64,000 bases of DNA from Pseudomonadota bacterium (GCA_021802555.1 JAJZRU010000004.1:1-64000), one strand, 5' to 3'. Counted from the stretch's first letter, positions 28,643 through 38,679 are shown. A program made the numbers and translations. Notes: generated by a model not told the origin, from the sequence alone.

Positions 28643-30937
28643 ATGACTCCCTGCCACATCCTCGGCTTTCCCCGCCTGGGCAAAAACCGCGAACTCAAAT
28701 TCGCCCTGGAATCCCATTGGCGCGGACAAACCGCCGCGGCTGAACTAGAAGCGACCGCGCGCAGGCTGCGCGCCAACCACTGGGCCTTGCAGCGCGCGGC
28801 TGGCCTGGATTACGTCAGCGTGGGCGATTTTGCCCTCTACGATCACGTGCTGAACCACGTCCAGCTCCTGGGCTGCGAGCCTGCGCGCTTCGGCTTCGGC
28901 GCCGAAACGCCGGAGATCGAACGCTACTTCATCATGGCGCGCGGCCGCGCCGGAGAGGCCGCAGCGGCCTGCTCCTGCGGCGGCCACTCGAGCGCGGCGC
29001 TGGAAATGACCAAGTGGTTCGATACCAATTACCATTACCTGGTGCCGGAATTCGACGCCGACACACAGTTCCGCCTGGCCAGCGAACGCCTGTTCGACGA
29101 AATCGCCGAGGCCCAGGCGCAGGGGCATCGCGTCAAAGCCCAGTTGATCGGGCCGTTGAGTTTTCTCTGGCTGGGCAAATCGCAGGGCATGGAACGCCTG
29201 GAACTGCTCGATCGCCTGCTCCCCGCCTATGGCGCAATCCTCTCGCGCATCAAGGGCATGGGGGTGGAATGGGTGCAGATCGACGAGCCCATTCTGGGGC
29301 TGGACTTGCCCCCCGCCTGGCGCACCGCCTTCGAGCCGGCGTATCACCGCTTGGCGGCGGCCGGTGCGGACCTCCTGCTCGCCACCTATTTCAGCCCGTT
29401 GCGCGAAAACCTGACCCTGGCCTGCCGCCTGCCGGTGGCCGGTCTGCACGTGGATGCCGTGCGCGCGCCCGAGGAGCTCGCCCAGGCCGCCGACTGGCTG
29501 CCGCTCAACAAAGTGCTCTCGGCCGGCGTCGTCGATGGACGCAATGTCTGGAAAAGCGATCTCGACCGCCTGCTGGGAGTCGTCGCGCCGCTCAAGGCCA
29601 AGCGCGCGGACAGGCTCTGGGTTTCCGCCTCCTGCTCGCTGCTGCACGTGCCCCTGGACCTCGGCGCGGAAACCGCGCTTGGCGAGGACATCAAGCCCCT
29701 GCTGGCCTTCGGCCTGCAAAAGCTCGACGAAATCAGCGCCCTGGCGCACGCTTTGAACGGCGATGCCGCGCCGCACCCCCTTGCGGCGCCCACGGCGAGC
29801 GGCCAGCGGCAAGACCCGGCCGTGCAGCAGCGCCTCGCCCGTCTGACTCCCGAGGCCGAGCGCCGTGCCTCGCCCTACGCCCGGCGCCATACTTTGCAGC
29901 AGGCGCGTCTCAAGCTGCCGCCGCTGCCGACCACGACCATAGGCTCCTTCCCCCAGACCGCGGACATACGCCGCGCGCGCGCCGCCCACAAGGCCGGCGG
30001 CCTGGACGCGGCCGGCTATCGGCAGGCCATGCGCGAGGAGATCCGCCACGCCGTGGCGGAGCAGGAGGCGCTGGGGCTCGACGTGTTGGTGCACGGCGAA
30101 GCCGAACGCAACGACATGGTCGAATACTTTTCCACGCAGCTGCAGGGGTTTGCCGCCACCCAGCATGGCTGGGTGCAAAGCTACGGCTCGCGCTGCGTCA
30201 AGCCGCCCATCATTTGGAGCGATGTCTCACGCCCGGCGCCGATGACCGTCGAATGGGCGGCTTATGCCCAGAGCCTCACGAGCAAGCCCGTCAAAGGCAT
30301 GCTCACCGGGCCGGTGACCCTGCTGCAATGGTCTTTCGTGCGCGACGACCAGCCGCGCGCGACCACGTGCTTGCAGATCGCGCTGGCGATACGCGACGAG
30401 GTGGCCGACCTGCAGCACGCCGGCATCGCCGTCATCCAGATCGACGAACCGGCCCTGCGCGAAGGCCTGCCGCTGCGCCGCGCCGCATGGGAGGACTACC
30501 TGGACTGGTCGGTGCGCGCTTTCCGCATCGCCGCCGGCGCGGCCGACGACGCCACCCAGATACACACCCACATGTGCTATGCGGAATTCAACGACATCCT
30601 GCCCGCCATCGCGGCGCTGGACGCCGATGTCATCACCATCGAGGCCAGCCGGTCAAACATGGAGCTGCTGGAAGGTTTCGCGCGCTTCAGCTACCCGAAC
30701 GCCATCGGCCCCGGCGTCTACGACATCCATTCGCCGCGCGTGCCGGACAGCGCGGAGATGGCGGCCGCGCTGGAAAAGGCGGCCGGCGTGATCCCGGCGG
30801 CGCAGCTCTGGGTCAACCCGGACTGCGGCCTCAAGACGCGCTCCTGGGAAGAAGCGCGCGCCGCGCTCGCGCACATGGTGGACGCTGCCGGCCTCATGCG
30901 GGCAAGGCTCGCACCGCAGCCGCCCGCGCGGGATTAG
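28643..30937 (+). CDS. metE: Cobalamin-independent methionine synthase
   Basis: The 764-residue protein transfers a methyl from 5-methyltetrahydrofolate polyglutamate to homocysteine without B12. The N-terminus [23 protein letters not shown], the repeat-domain motif and the C-terminal [19 protein letters not shown] are canonical. The zinc site is complete: HTHMCYAEF (His and Cys) and [10 protein letters not shown] (second Cys). The start at 28643 has GGAGAG 6-10 nt upstream. The last 44 nt overlap the 3' end of the EAL-GGDEF gene on the other strand. The window also has a B12-riboswitch-controlled btuB, so the cell may use B12 elsewhere (for example MetH); this is not visible here. Confidence 0.97.
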   Translation: MTPCHILGFPRLGKNRELKFALESHWRGQTAAAELEATARRLRANHWALQRAAGLDYVSVGDFALYDHVLNHVQLLGCEPARFGFGAETPEIERYFIMARGRAGEAAAACSCGGHSSAALEMTKWFDTNYHYLVPEFDADTQFRLASERLFDEIAEAQAQGHRVKAQLIGPLSFLWLGKSQGMERLELLDRLLPAYGAILSRIKGMGVEWVQIDEPILGLDLPPAWRTAFEPAYHRLAAAGADLLLATYFSPLRENLTLACRLPVAGLHVDAVRAPEELAQAADWLPLNKVLSAGVVDGRNVWKSDLDRLLGVVAPLKAKRADRLWVSASCSLLHVPLDLGAETALGEDIKPLLAFGLQKLDEISALAHALNGDAAPHPLAAPTASGQRQDPAVQQRLARLTPEAERRASPYARRHTLQQARLKLPPLPTTTIGSFPQTADIRRARAAHKAGGLDAAGYRQAMREEIRHAVAEQEALGLDVLVHGEAERNDMVEYFSTQLQGFAATQHGWVQSYGSRCVKPPIIWSDVSRPAPMTVEWAAYAQSLTSKPVKGMLTGPVTLLQWSFVRDDQPRATTCLQIALAIRDEVADLQHAGIAVIQIDEPALREGLPLRRAAWEDYLDWSVRAFRIAAGAADDATQIHTHMCYAEFNDILPAIAALDADVITIEASRSNMELLEGFARFSYPNAIGPGVYDIHSPRVPDSAEMAAALEKAAGVIPAAQLWVNPDCGLKTRSWEEARAALAHMVDAAGLMRARLAPQPPARD

Positions 30938-32690
30938 ACCGGCGCTCGACGAACAAGGAGTTGCCGCGGGTTTTCTTGGCCTCGCGCTTGGCCGCGGAAG
31001 CCGCCGCCGCCACTTCGTGGTGGTCGGCAAAACCGCCGGGGCTTACCTGAACAGCCCCGATCGACAGGCTGGCCACGGGGAAGAAATGCTGCCGGCCCTG
31101 GCGATCCTCCGATTCGATGCCCCCGCGCAGACGGTCGTCGGCATCGTAAAGCGCCGGCACCTCGCGGCTGAACGCCTCCATCAGCCGCTGGCAGCGTGCC
31201 TCCCAATCGGGGCTCTGGAATATCATGATGAAATCATCGCCGCCGATGTGACCGAGAAAATCCTTGCCATGCTCCACCACCTGCGCGAGTAGCCTGGCCG
31301 TGACCTGTATCAAGTCATCGCCGCGCCGAAAGCCGTAAACGTCATTGAAAGGCTTGAAATAATCGAGGTCGGCATAGCAGATGGCGAACGGCTCGCCCTG
31401 CTCCAGCAGCAGGCTGAGGCGCTCGTGTATGGGGACGTTGCCGGGCAGCTGGGTAAGAGGGTTGGCATAGCGCGCCGCGAGGATCTGCATCTGCGTGATT
31501 TCGCGCAGCAGATCATGTGCCGATCCCACCCCCACATAGCGCTCGCCCTCGACGATGATGAAACCGTTGGCGAGGTGATGGATGTCCGTGCTGATGAGGC
31601 GATCGCTCAGCTCGTGCAGGGTGGTACGGGCCTCGACGACAAGGGAATCGGGCTCGACGAAGAATGTGCAGGGCTTCTTGCCATAAAGCTCGCGCCGATA
31701 CAGGCGCGCAAACCGGTCGACCATGGTGTAGCGGCTGATGAGCCCCAGCGGCTTGCCATCGGCCACCACCGGCAGACTGATGAGCTTGGGCTCGGCCTCG
31801 AAGCGCGCGAACGCCGTTTCTGCAGAGGCGTTCGGGCCGACAGGCACGACCGGCGTAGCCAGCCGCTCCACCCGTACGGCGTGGTTTACGGAGTGGTGCA
31901 CGGAGGCGGCGCTCGCCAAGCGCAGGATTTGCGTCACTTCGATGCCCAGGCTGCGCACCGGGCGCGGCTGCGGCCGGGCAAAAAAATAGCCCTGGCCGAG
32001 CGTGATGCCCAGCGATTGCACCGTGAGGAATTCGGCTTCGGTTTCGATGCCTTCGGCGATCAATTCGCAGCCCGCTTCCCTGGCCATCTGCGCCACCGAG
32101 CGCACAAAACCCTGCTTGACGGAGTCGATGTTGATGCCCTGAATGAAATGCTTGTCTATCTTCACGTAATCCGGGCGCAGTTCCGACCACAGGCGCAATC
32201 CGGAAAACCCCTCTCCGAGATCGTCCATGGCGATGGCCAAGCCTTCCCGGCGCAGCATCATGGCGTATTCCCTCAGTTCGGCAAAATCCGTCAGGCGCGA
32301 CTGCTCGGTGAGCTCCAGCACCATGCGATGGCGCATGGATTCCGGCAGCATGGGGATGAATTCCCCGATCAGGCGCTCCGTGCCGAGCGCGAGCAGAAAA
32401 TCCGGGCTCAGATTGAGAAACAGAAGGGGATCGCCGCCCGCGCCCGCATAGCTCTGCACGACCGTGTGCACGCAAAGGCTTTCCAGGACCTCGCTCGCCC
32501 CCAGCATGGCCGCCGCCCGAAACAGGCTGGCAGGCGCATGCAAAGGGCTGTCGGACGGGCCGCGTATGAGGCCTTCATGCCCCCAAACGTCCGCTCGCCG
32601 CAGGTGCACGATGGGCTGGAACAGCGCGCTCAGCTGGCGATGCTCCAGAATGTGGCGAAGCTCCGCCGCCACGTTTTCGGCAGAAATCAT
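30894..32690 (-). CDS. EAL-CBS-GGDEF cyclic-di-GMP protein
   Basis: The 598-residue cytoplasmic protein has an N-terminal EAL domain (about 5-250), a pair of CBS-like repeats (about 265-415) and a C-terminal GGDEF domain (about 420-590). EAL active-site elements are intact: [42 protein letters not shown] and QGYFFARP. The GGDEF site reads GGDDF ([10 protein letters not shown]), with an Asp in place of the catalytic Glu, so synthesis may be weak or absent. No membrane segment is predicted. EAL first and GGDEF last is the reverse of the usual order. The start [11 protein letters not shown] at 32690 is preferred. It converges on metE with a 44-nt overlap. Confidence 0.88.
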   Translation of the reverse strand: MISAENVAAELRHILEHRQLSALFQPIVHLRRADVWGHEGLIRGPSDSPLHAPASLFRAAAMLGASEVLESLCVHTVVQSYAGAGGDPLLFLNLSPDFLLALGTERLIGEFIPMLPESMRHRMVLELTEQSRLTDFAELREYAMMLRREGLAIAMDDLGEGFSGLRLWSELRPDYVKIDKHFIQGINIDSVKQGFVRSVAQMAREAGCELIAEGIETEAEFLTVQSLGITLGQGYFFARPQPRPVRSLGIEVTQILRLASAASVHHSVNHAVRVERLATPVVPVGPNASAETAFARFEAEPKLISLPVVADGKPLGLISRYTMVDRFARLYRRELYGKKPCTFFVEPDSLVVEARTTLHELSDRLISTDIHHLANGFIIVEGERYVGVGSAHDLLREITQMQILAARYANPLTQLPGNVPIHERLSLLLEQGEPFAICYADLDYFKPFNDVYGFRRGDDLIQVTARLLAQVVEHGKDFLGHIGGDDFIMIFQSPDWEARCQRLMEAFSREVPALYDADDRLRGGIESEDRQGRQHFFPVASLSIGAVQVSPGGFADHHEVAAAASAAKREAKKTRGNSLFVERRSNPARAAAVRALPA

Positions 32691-32815
32691 GATTACATCA
32701 ATTCGCAACAGGCATAAATGGGAAATTCCCAAATGCGTGTTACCGCTTGATGACGGGTTGCAGACCCGCGCCGCGCCGGGCGCTAAAATACGCACTTTTG
32801 CGGCAAGGAAACGAC

Positions 32816-33541
32816 ATGAGCCAACGCCCCAGCGCGCGTGCGCGCGGCCAGATGCGCCCGGTGCGCTTTACCCGCCACTACTCCAAGCATGCGGAGGGCG
32901 CGGTGCTGGCCGAATTCGGCGACACCAAGGTGGTCTGCACAGTGAGCGTGGAGGAAAAGGTGCCGGCCTTCCTGAAGGGCCAGGGGCAGGGCTGGATCAC
33001 CGCCGAATACGGCATGCTGCCGCGCTCCACCGGCACGCGCACCGAGCGCGAAGCGGCGCGCGGCAAGCAGTCCGGCCGCACCCAGGAAATCCAGCGCCTG
33101 ATCGGCCGCAGCCTGCGCGCGGTGGTGGATTTGACCAAGCTGGGCGAGCGCACCCTGAAGGTGGACTGCGACGTCGTGCAGGCCGACGGCGGCACGCGTA
33201 CCGCAGCCATCAGCGGCGCCTATGTCGCGCTGGTCGATGCGGTGAGCTGGCTGATCGCCGCCGGCAAGCTCACCGAATCCCCGCTCACCGACAGCGTGGC
33301 CGCCGTGTCGGTGGGCATTTATCAGGGCACGCCCGTGCTGGACCTGGACTATGCCGAGGACTCGGCCTGCGACACCGACATGAACGTGGTCATGACCGGC
33401 AACGAGGGCATCGTCGAAGTACAGGGCACCGCCGAGGGCGCGCCTTTCGACCGGGAGCGCCTCGACGACCTGCTGGATCTCGCCGCCGCCGGCATCATGG
33501 ACATCACGCTCATGCAGCGCGCCGCCCTGGAGCAGAACTGA
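32816..33541 (+). CDS. rph: Ribonuclease PH
   Basis: The 241-residue phosphorolytic 3'-5' exoribonuclease trims tRNA 3' ends. It has [77 protein letters not shown] and a complete phosphate-binding region ([12 protein letters not shown]). The start at 32816 has AAGGAA upstream. The stop TGA shares its A with the ATG of rdgB, a typical rph-rdgB operon. Confidence 0.97.
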   Translation: MSQRPSARARGQMRPVRFTRHYSKHAEGAVLAEFGDTKVVCTVSVEEKVPAFLKGQGQGWITAEYGMLPRSTGTRTEREAARGKQSGRTQEIQRLIGRSLRAVVDLTKLGERTLKVDCDVVQADGGTRTAAISGAYVALVDAVSWLIAAGKLTESPLTDSVAAVSVGIYQGTPVLDLDYAEDSACDTDMNVVMTGNEGIVEVQGTAEGAPFDRERLDDLLDLAAAGIMDITLMQRAALEQN

Positions 33542-34137
33542 TGCGTCTGGTCATCGCCTCGGGCAACCCCGGCAAGCTGCGCGAAATCGGCCAGATGCTG
33601 GCGCCCCTGGGCATAGACGTGCTGCCGCAGGGCGATTTCGGCGTGCCCGAATGTCCGGAGCCCTATTACACCTTCATCGAAAACTGCCTGGCCAAGGCGC
33701 GCCACGCTTCGCTGCACACCGGGCTGCCCGCGCTGGCGGACGATTCCGGCATCTGCGCGCAGGCCCTGAACGGCGCGCCCGGCGTGTTCTCGGCGCGCTA
33801 CGCCGGGGAACCCAAATCGGACCAGCGCAACAACGAAAAGCTGGTGACCGCGCTGGCAGACCAGAGCGACCGCCGCGCGCATTACTACTGCGTCATGGTG
33901 CTGGTGCGCCACGCCGAAGACCCCGAACCGCTCATCGCCGAAGGGCGCTGGCACGGGGAAATCATCGCCAACCCGCGCGGCGCGGGCGGCTTCGGCTACG
34001 ACCCTTACTTTCTCGTCCCAACGCTGGGGAAAACCGGGGCGGAACTGTCCGCCGAGGAAAAAAATTCCCTGAGCCACCGCGGCCAGGCCTTGCGCGAACT
34101 GGTGGCCAAGCTGCGCGCCGCCGAGCCCCTGCCTTGA
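33541..34137 (+). CDS. rdgB: RdgB/HAM1-type dITP/XTP pyrophosphatase
   Basis: The 198-residue enzyme removes non-canonical purine triphosphates. It has LVIASGNPGKLREIGQML, ADDSGICAQALNGAPGVFSARYAG, EGRWHGEII, GFGYDPYFLVP and SHRGQALREL, all family signatures. The start ATG overlaps the rph stop (TGATG), so the genes are translationally coupled. hemW, which often follows, is absent; the next gene is a short secreted peptide. Confidence 0.96.
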   Translation: MRLVIASGNPGKLREIGQMLAPLGIDVLPQGDFGVPECPEPYYTFIENCLAKARHASLHTGLPALADDSGICAQALNGAPGVFSARYAGEPKSDQRNNEKLVTALADQSDRRAHYYCVMVLVRHAEDPEPLIAEGRWHGEIIANPRGAGGFGYDPYFLVPTLGKTGAELSAEEKNSLSHRGQALRELVAKLRAAEPLP

Positions 34138-34281
34138 GCCTGCCGCGCCTCGCGCCCGAAAGAAAATCTCGCGTGCGCAGCCTTACCAAAGCGTAAGCCG
34201 CACGCCGACACCTGGAAACCTTGCCGGGCGCAGACTGTCTCCATGAAGCGCCCCGGCGTTTCGTTTCGACAAGGAGATCGC

Positions 34282-34497
34282 ATGCCCGTCCCAACCCGCT
34301 GGCTCGGTGCGTTGCTGACACTGCTCAGCCTCGCGCCCGCCGCCCGTGCAGGAGAAGTCCCGCCCGCCGCCCGTTCGGCCGAGGATTCCATCGTGATTCC
34401 GGTCGGCTGCGCCGATGGCATCACCGCCGCCCAGCTGAGCCTGACAGGCACCTCTGACTGCCTGACGGCCACGCACCGCCCCCCGGCAAATCGTTGA
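34282..34497 (+). CDS. Small secreted peptide of unknown function
   Basis: The 71-residue product has a strong AAGGAG ribosome-binding site, then MPVPTRWLGALLTLLSLAPAARAGE, a convincing signal peptide. The mature part (about 47 residues) contains two cysteines (VGCADG and SDCLTA) that could form a disulfide. I know no homologue. It is followed 67 bp later by the BON-domain protein and may be part of the same transcript. A short hairpin CCCACG-AAG-CGTGGG at 34505-34519 lies between them. Confidence 0.6.
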   Translation: MPVPTRWLGALLTLLSLAPAARAGEVPPAARSAEDSIVIPVGCADGITAAQLSLTGTSDCLTATHRPPANR

Positions 34498-34564
34498 GCC
34501 GCCTCCCACGAAGCGTGGGATTCATGGGATGCACTTGTCCAGCAACGCCAACAGGAGAAACAAC

Positions 34565-35092
34565 ATGAGGCGACAAACCTTCCATGCGGCAGAACGGCCG
34601 CGCCTGGCCGCAAAGCTCTGGCTGACGGCATTCGCTCTGGCAGCCGGCGCCGCGCTCACGCCCCAACCCGCGCACGGAGCCGACATCGCGCCGGCCGGGG
34701 AAAACCCTTTCAGCGCAATGGACACCAACCACAACGGTTGCATTTCTTTGCAGGAGTGGGAACGCAGCCATGCCGACAGAAAAGCCTTCTACCAAGCCGA
34801 CGGCAAGCACACCGGCTGCCTCGACCAGACGGCCTATCTCAAGGCCGTGGCCCTGTCGACCGGGCATGCCACCGGCAGATATCTGAGCGACGCCTGGATC
34901 ACCGCCAAGGTCAAGGCGGCACTGGTGAAGGACGAGAAGCTCAAGGGCCTCGACGTCAACGTGAACACCCACAAGGGCGTCGTGCAGCTCTCGGGCTGGG
35001 CGGACAACCCGGAACTCGCCCACCGGGCGGTAAGAATCGCCACCACGGTGGAAGGCGTCAAAGGCGTGCAGGACGACCTCAACACCAAATGA
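34565..35092 (+). CDS. Periplasmic EF-hand-like and BON-domain protein
   Basis: The 175-residue protein has a signal peptide (LAAKLWLTAFALAAGAALTPQPAHGAD), an EF-hand-like loop DTNHNGCISLQEW around residues 57-69, and a C-terminal BON domain (LSDAWITAKVKAALVKDEKLKGLDVNVNTHKGVVQLSGWADNPE...). BON domains are phospholipid-binding periplasmic modules. The DxNxNG-ISxxEW segment matches a calcium-binding loop with an added Cys. AGGAGA lies 7 nt before the ATG. The stop lies 7 bp from the stop of btuB on the opposite strand. Confidence 0.8.
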   Translation: MRRQTFHAAERPRLAAKLWLTAFALAAGAALTPQPAHGADIAPAGENPFSAMDTNHNGCISLQEWERSHADRKAFYQADGKHTGCLDQTAYLKAVALSTGHATGRYLSDAWITAKVKAALVKDEKLKGLDVNVNTHKGVVQLSGWADNPELAHRAVRIATTVEGVKGVQDDLNTK

Positions 35093-35098
35093 CCCGCC

Positions 35099-36976
35099 TC
35101 AAATGGGCGGATGCCAGTCCAGTTCCAGCATGAACAGCCGCCCCTGGGTGTTGTAGCCGTTCACCAGCGTGTAGTCTCGGTTGAGCGCGTTGATGAGCTT
35201 GGCGCGCAGGGCAAGCTGCGGGCTGACGAAATAGGCGCCGGTGAGATCGAAGGTGGCGTAGCCGGGGTCGGTTACAGGCTGGCTCGTCACCGGATCGGAA
35301 TCCGGCGTTGGACCGGAAGCACGCATGTCCACGTTCCAGTTCCACTTACCCAGGGTTTGCCCCACCCCCAGGCTGCCAAAACTGTGGGCGCGGTGCGTTA
35401 GTTGTGTGCCGTTGACCTCGTTCACTGGGTTCTGCTGGGTATAGGCCGCATTCCAGTCTAAACCGGCGTAGTGGCCCTGAGCGATCAGTTCCAGCCCGCG
35501 CACCAGCGCCTTGCCTACGTTCGCGGGCGCATAGGTTGGCGGTGGGTAGATGATCAGATTCTGATAGCGGGTATCAAAATAAGTCGCCTGCAGAAGCAGG
35601 CCGTTGCCGTCGTACACAATGCCCAGTTCGCCGCTTTTGCTTTGCTCCGGTTTGAGATTCGGGTTGCCGCCGTATTTGACGCCGTACAAATCGTTGAACG
35701 TGGGGGCCCGGAATGCCGTGGACAGATTGCCGCGCACTCGCCAATGGGACGCAAAGCGATAGCCATAGCCCAGCAGGCCGGTGGTATGACTGCCGAAGTC
35801 GCTGTAGTCGTCCATCCGCACGTTGGCCTGAAACAGACTCGCGCCTACCGCCCCGTGATAGCCCGCATAGGCGCTGGCGACATTGCGCCGGTTACGCGCA
35901 TAGGGTGTCTGGTTGGCGACGTAGGCGGCATCAGTGGCGACGTGCTGCCACAAACCCGAGACGCCCAGCAAAGCCTGTCCGGGGCCGGCGTCCAGGGTGT
36001 GATCCCAGATGACGGTTCGATTGCGCGTCACCACGCGCCCGACCGACACCCCGGACAAGTCGCTGCGTAAATCGTCCTCGCCCTGGGACAACGTCAGCTT
36101 GGCCGTCCAGATCGGCGAAAAGCGGTTTTCACTGTAGAGCGACAGTGCGGACAAATCGTGCAAATCGTGGTTGCTGAAAGAGCCGTCGTATTCCACGCTG
36201 CCCTGCGACAGCCAGGCCGTGAAACCTAGGGCCTGGTCCTTCGCCCAATTGTGTGAGATGTGGAAGTCATAAGTGCTGTTGCGGTAGTAGTCTTTGTCCA
36301 CGTCGGCAGATGGATAAGGGATAGAACCATATTTATCCGGAACGTTGACATACTGCGGTCGTATGGCCGAAAACCCACCCCCACGCGTCGCCGCCGCGCT
36401 CAGATAGAAATGCGTGTGATCGCCAATATCGCCGCCTAGCCCGGCGCTGGCGCTGCGGTTGACCTGGCCGCCGGCGGCCACGCGCACGCTGGCCGCCAAG
36501 GGGCCGCGCCCGCGCTTGGTGAAAATCTGGATCACGCCGCCCATGGCGCTGGAGCCGTACACGCTGGAGACGTTGCCGCGCACGATTTCAATGCGCTCGA
36601 CATCCGAGAGCATGATCTGGTCGATGGCCGTCGCGCCGGTGGTGGCGGAATCCACGCGCACGCCGTTGACCAGGATCAGCACCTGATTGGAACCGGCGCC
36701 GCGCATGAAGACGCTGGCGGTGGTGCCGATGCCGCCGTTCTGGGCAACTTCGATGCCGGCCTGCTGCGCCAGCAGGGTGGGCAGGTCGGGCGCCCCGGAG
36801 GCCTTGATTTGCGCGCGGGTGATGACCGTGGTGGCCTGTAGGGCGTCGGCCAGCGGCACATCCGTGCGCGTGGGCGTGACGACGATTTCGTCGCCGTAGT
36901 AGGTGGGGAGGTTGTCGGCCTGGGCCGACACGGACGCAGCGAAACAGGCCGCGACAGCGGTGAGCGTGGTTTTCAT
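35099..36976 (-). CDS. btuB: TonB-dependent outer-membrane vitamin B12 receptor, BtuB-like
   Basis: The 625-residue protein has a signal peptide (MKTTLTAVAACFAASVSAQA), the TonB box DEIVVTPTR, a plug domain (VFMRGAGSNQVLILVNGVRVDS, IEIVRGNVSSVYGSSAMGGVIQIFTKRG) and a beta-barrel ending in an aromatic terminus (LFMLELDWHPPI). It imports cobalamin at the expense of TonB energy. A cobalamin riboswitch lies immediately upstream of the start codon at 36976 on the same strand, which makes the specificity for a corrinoid very likely. No cob or BtuFCD gene is nearby. Confidence 0.93.
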   Translation of the reverse strand: MKTTLTAVAACFAASVSAQADNLPTYYGDEIVVTPTRTDVPLADALQATTVITRAQIKASGAPDLPTLLAQQAGIEVAQNGGIGTTASVFMRGAGSNQVLILVNGVRVDSATTGATAIDQIMLSDVERIEIVRGNVSSVYGSSAMGGVIQIFTKRGRGPLAASVRVAAGGQVNRSASAGLGGDIGDHTHFYLSAAATRGGGFSAIRPQYVNVPDKYGSIPYPSADVDKDYYRNSTYDFHISHNWAKDQALGFTAWLSQGSVEYDGSFSNHDLHDLSALSLYSENRFSPIWTAKLTLSQGEDDLRSDLSGVSVGRVVTRNRTVIWDHTLDAGPGQALLGVSGLWQHVATDAAYVANQTPYARNRRNVASAYAGYHGAVGASLFQANVRMDDYSDFGSHTTGLLGYGYRFASHWRVRGNLSTAFRAPTFNDLYGVKYGGNPNLKPEQSKSGELGIVYDGNGLLLQATYFDTRYQNLIIYPPPTYAPANVGKALVRGLELIAQGHYAGLDWNAAYTQQNPVNEVNGTQLTHRAHSFGSLGVGQTLGKWNWNVDMRASGPTPDSDPVTSQPVTDPGYATFDLTGAYFVSPQLALRAKLINALNRDYTLVNGYNTQGRLFMLELDWHPPI

Positions 36977-37039
36977 GAGTGGTCGATTTCGCAAGCGCCC
37001 GGATCCCCGCGGGCGGGTTGAACAGCCGGCGCCGCGGGG

Positions 37040-37248
37040 CGGCTGCCGGTATCGGGCCGGTCTCCGGGCTGGTGCATGAAGTCCGCCGCCTTCCCGGAGT
37101 TCTCCAGTGGCGTCGAGGCAGACCGTTTAACACTTACCGTTGCGGGGGCAGCGCCGGGTTGGGCAGCGCCGCTCCGTGGCAGAGGCGCGCCGCACCGGCT
37201 TCCCGTTTAACCCGGCGGTGTGAGGTTCCGCCGGGCACCCGAAGCGCG
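37040..37248 (-). ncRNA. Cobalamin riboswitch
   Basis: On the minus strand, starting at 37240, the sequence runs GGGTGCCCGG, then GGGAAGCCGGTG near 37190, then CTGCCCCCGCAACGGTAAG, the B12 box GCCACTGG at 37104-37111, GGGAAGGCGG, and the terminal CCGGAGACCGGCC near 37055-37067. These are the conserved blocks of the adenosylcobalamin aptamer in the right order. It lies between the stop of an upstream gene and btuB, and should repress btuB translation or transcription when B12 is abundant. Boundaries are approximate. Confidence 0.9.
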
Positions 37249-37253
37249 TGATT

Positions 37254-37781
37254 TTACCCGCCGGTTTCCTTCAGCACCACCCGCACGTAGAACCCGGCGC
37301 GCTGCCCGGCGCGCGCATTGGGCGGCAGCGCCTGCGCCGGATAGACGCCCGGCCCCAGACCGTGGGCATCGCGGCGCGTGAGTTCCAGCACGGCGGGATC
37401 GATCACGCCTGGCTCGGCGAGGAGGCGGATGCCGGCGACATCGGGGCGCTGCGCCGCGGCTTCGACATAAAGGGCACGCGCCAGCTCCGCCAGCAGCACA
37501 TCGAGCAGTTCGCGTAAGGCTGCGCCGTCGGTCGGCCAATCTGCAGCCAGGTGCGCGGCTCCCTTGCGTGCGCCAGTTTGCAGGGACAATGGATGCACGA
37601 GAAAGGCATGGATGCGCCCGACCGCCGCGGCATCCTGCGGCAGAACGGGGAAAGCGGCGAGATGAAACCTGATGATGCCCTCGTCAAAGCGCAGGGCAGA
37701 CGGACGGTCCTGCGGCGGTATACCCGCTTCCGTGACGCCCTTGGGCGCGAAGCGGGCGCGGATCATGTCGAGCAGGCGCAT
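37254..37781 (-). CDS. Hypothetical protein upstream of the btuB riboswitch
   Basis: The 175-residue protein has no signal peptide and no cysteines. It is rich in Ala, Arg and Leu. Sequences such as ILPQDAAAVGRIHAFLVHPL in the middle and GQRAGFYVRVVLKETGG at the end give no recognisable fold. It is separated by only 9 bp from the preceding gene on the same strand (37791-38114) and ends about 6-13 bp before the riboswitch begins, so the riboswitch may lie inside a single operon. I cannot assign a function. Confidence 0.6.
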   Translation of the reverse strand: MRLLDMIRARFAPKGVTEAGIPPQDRPSALRFDEGIIRFHLAAFPVLPQDAAAVGRIHAFLVHPLSLQTGARKGAAHLAADWPTDGAALRELLDVLLAELARALYVEAAAQRPDVAGIRLLAEPGVIDPAVLELTRRDAHGLGPGVYPAQALPPNARAGQRAGFYVRVVLKETGG

Positions 37782-37790
37782 ACTGGGGAT

Positions 37791-38114
37791 TCAGAAAGGT
37801 TCGATGCGCGCCTCGTGGCGATGCAGCATCAGGCGATAGAGACGTCCTCCGATCTGCACGTGGGCGCATTCGGCCTGCTCCAGCCTGATGGCGTTGCCGC
37901 CGCTGGCGGACAGGGAGCGAAAGCCGAACAGCCTCGCCTCGATGAGGCTTTGCAGAATTTCCCGCAGTTCCGCTTCCGGCAGGGCGTCGCCGCTGTTGTC
38001 TACGAGGCGGCAGGCCTTGCCGGCGTGCGTGCATCCCATGAGCACGCGGGCGCCGTCGCGCGAAGAACTTCCGGCCTCGAAATCCGTCGGGGGATCCGGG
38101 CGCTCGTCTGACAT
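37791..38114 (-). CDS. Hypothetical protein
   Basis: The 107-residue product starts MSDERPDPPTDFEAGSSSRD and has the segments GCTHAGKACRLVDNSGDALPEAELREILQSLIEARLFGF and LEQAECAHVQIGGRLYRLMLHRHEARIEPF. It has no membrane helix. It looks like a small soluble protein of unknown fold. It is divergent from the zapB-like gene and directly upstream of another unknown gene with 9 bp between them. Confidence 0.55.
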   Translation of the reverse strand: MSDERPDPPTDFEAGSSSRDGARVLMGCTHAGKACRLVDNSGDALPEAELREILQSLIEARLFGFRSLSASGGNAIRLEQAECAHVQIGGRLYRLMLHRHEARIEPF

Positions 38115-38160
38115 GAAAGCGCATTGACCTCGCTGCAAAACGCTAAGTATAGTTGCGCCC

Positions 38161-38364
38161 ATGGAAGCCGAGCTGGAAACCTTGGAGCTGCGCCTGCAGC
38201 AGTTGCTGCACACCATGCAGGCGCTGCGTGCGGAAAACCTGTCCCTGCGCCAGCAGCTTGCCGCGGCGCACGACCTCGAAAGGCAGCAGGACGCCAAAAT
38301 CGAACTCGTGCGCCAGCGCCTGGGCACCCTGGCGGAACGCCTGCCGGCTGACGATCGGCCATGA
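38161..38364 (+). CDS. Coiled-coil protein, ZapB-like (TIGR02449-type)
   Basis: The 67-residue product is almost entirely a coiled coil: ELETLELRLQQLLHTMQALRAENLSLRQQL. It is the short coiled protein conventionally found directly in front of zapA, which makes it a cell-division accessory candidate. The stop overlaps the zapA start by 4 nt. Sequence alone does not separate it from other short coils; context supports the call. Confidence 0.75.
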   Translation: MEAELETLELRLQQLLHTMQALRAENLSLRQQLAAAHDLERQQDAKIELVRQRLGTLAERLPADDRP

Positions 38365-38657
38365 GCGCGCACGGCGTCGACATCACCCTGCTCGGACGCA
38401 GCTTCCGCGTTGCCTGCGACAAAGGCGAGGAGCCGGCGCTGAAGGCCTCCGCTGCCTACCTGGACAACAAAATGCGCGCCATCCGCGAGCAGGGCAAGGT
38501 CATAGGCATCGAGCGCATCGCCATCATGGCGGCCCTCAACATCGCGCACGAATTTCTTTCCACCGGCGGTGCGGGCCAAGTGGCGCAGCGCGAAAAAATC
38601 CTCGAACTGACCCGTCTGGTGGACAGCGCGCTGGCCGAGCAGGACACGCTTTTCTGA
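38361..38657 (+). CDS. zapA: Cell division protein ZapA
   Basis: The 98-residue protein starts VDITLLGRSFRVAC, the typical ZapA N-terminus, followed by EEPALKASAAYLDNKM, RIAIMAALNIAHEFL and a C-terminal coiled helix. ZapA binds FtsZ and stabilises the Z-ring. It follows the zapB-like gene and precedes a 6S RNA and fthC, the order ygfE-ssrS-ygfA of E. coli. This order is a strong support for the name. Confidence 0.93.
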   Translation: MSAHGVDITLLGRSFRVACDKGEEPALKASAAYLDNKMRAIREQGKVIGIERIAIMAALNIAHEFLSTGGAGQVAQREKILELTRLVDSALAEQDTLF

Positions 38658-38679
38658 AAGCGTTCTGCTAGACTGGAAA

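Noticed and set aside
29014-31050. A 678-codon frame inside metE, same strand
   Set aside because: Arg/Ala/Gly-rich shadow translation of metE, which has all catalytic residues in its own frame.
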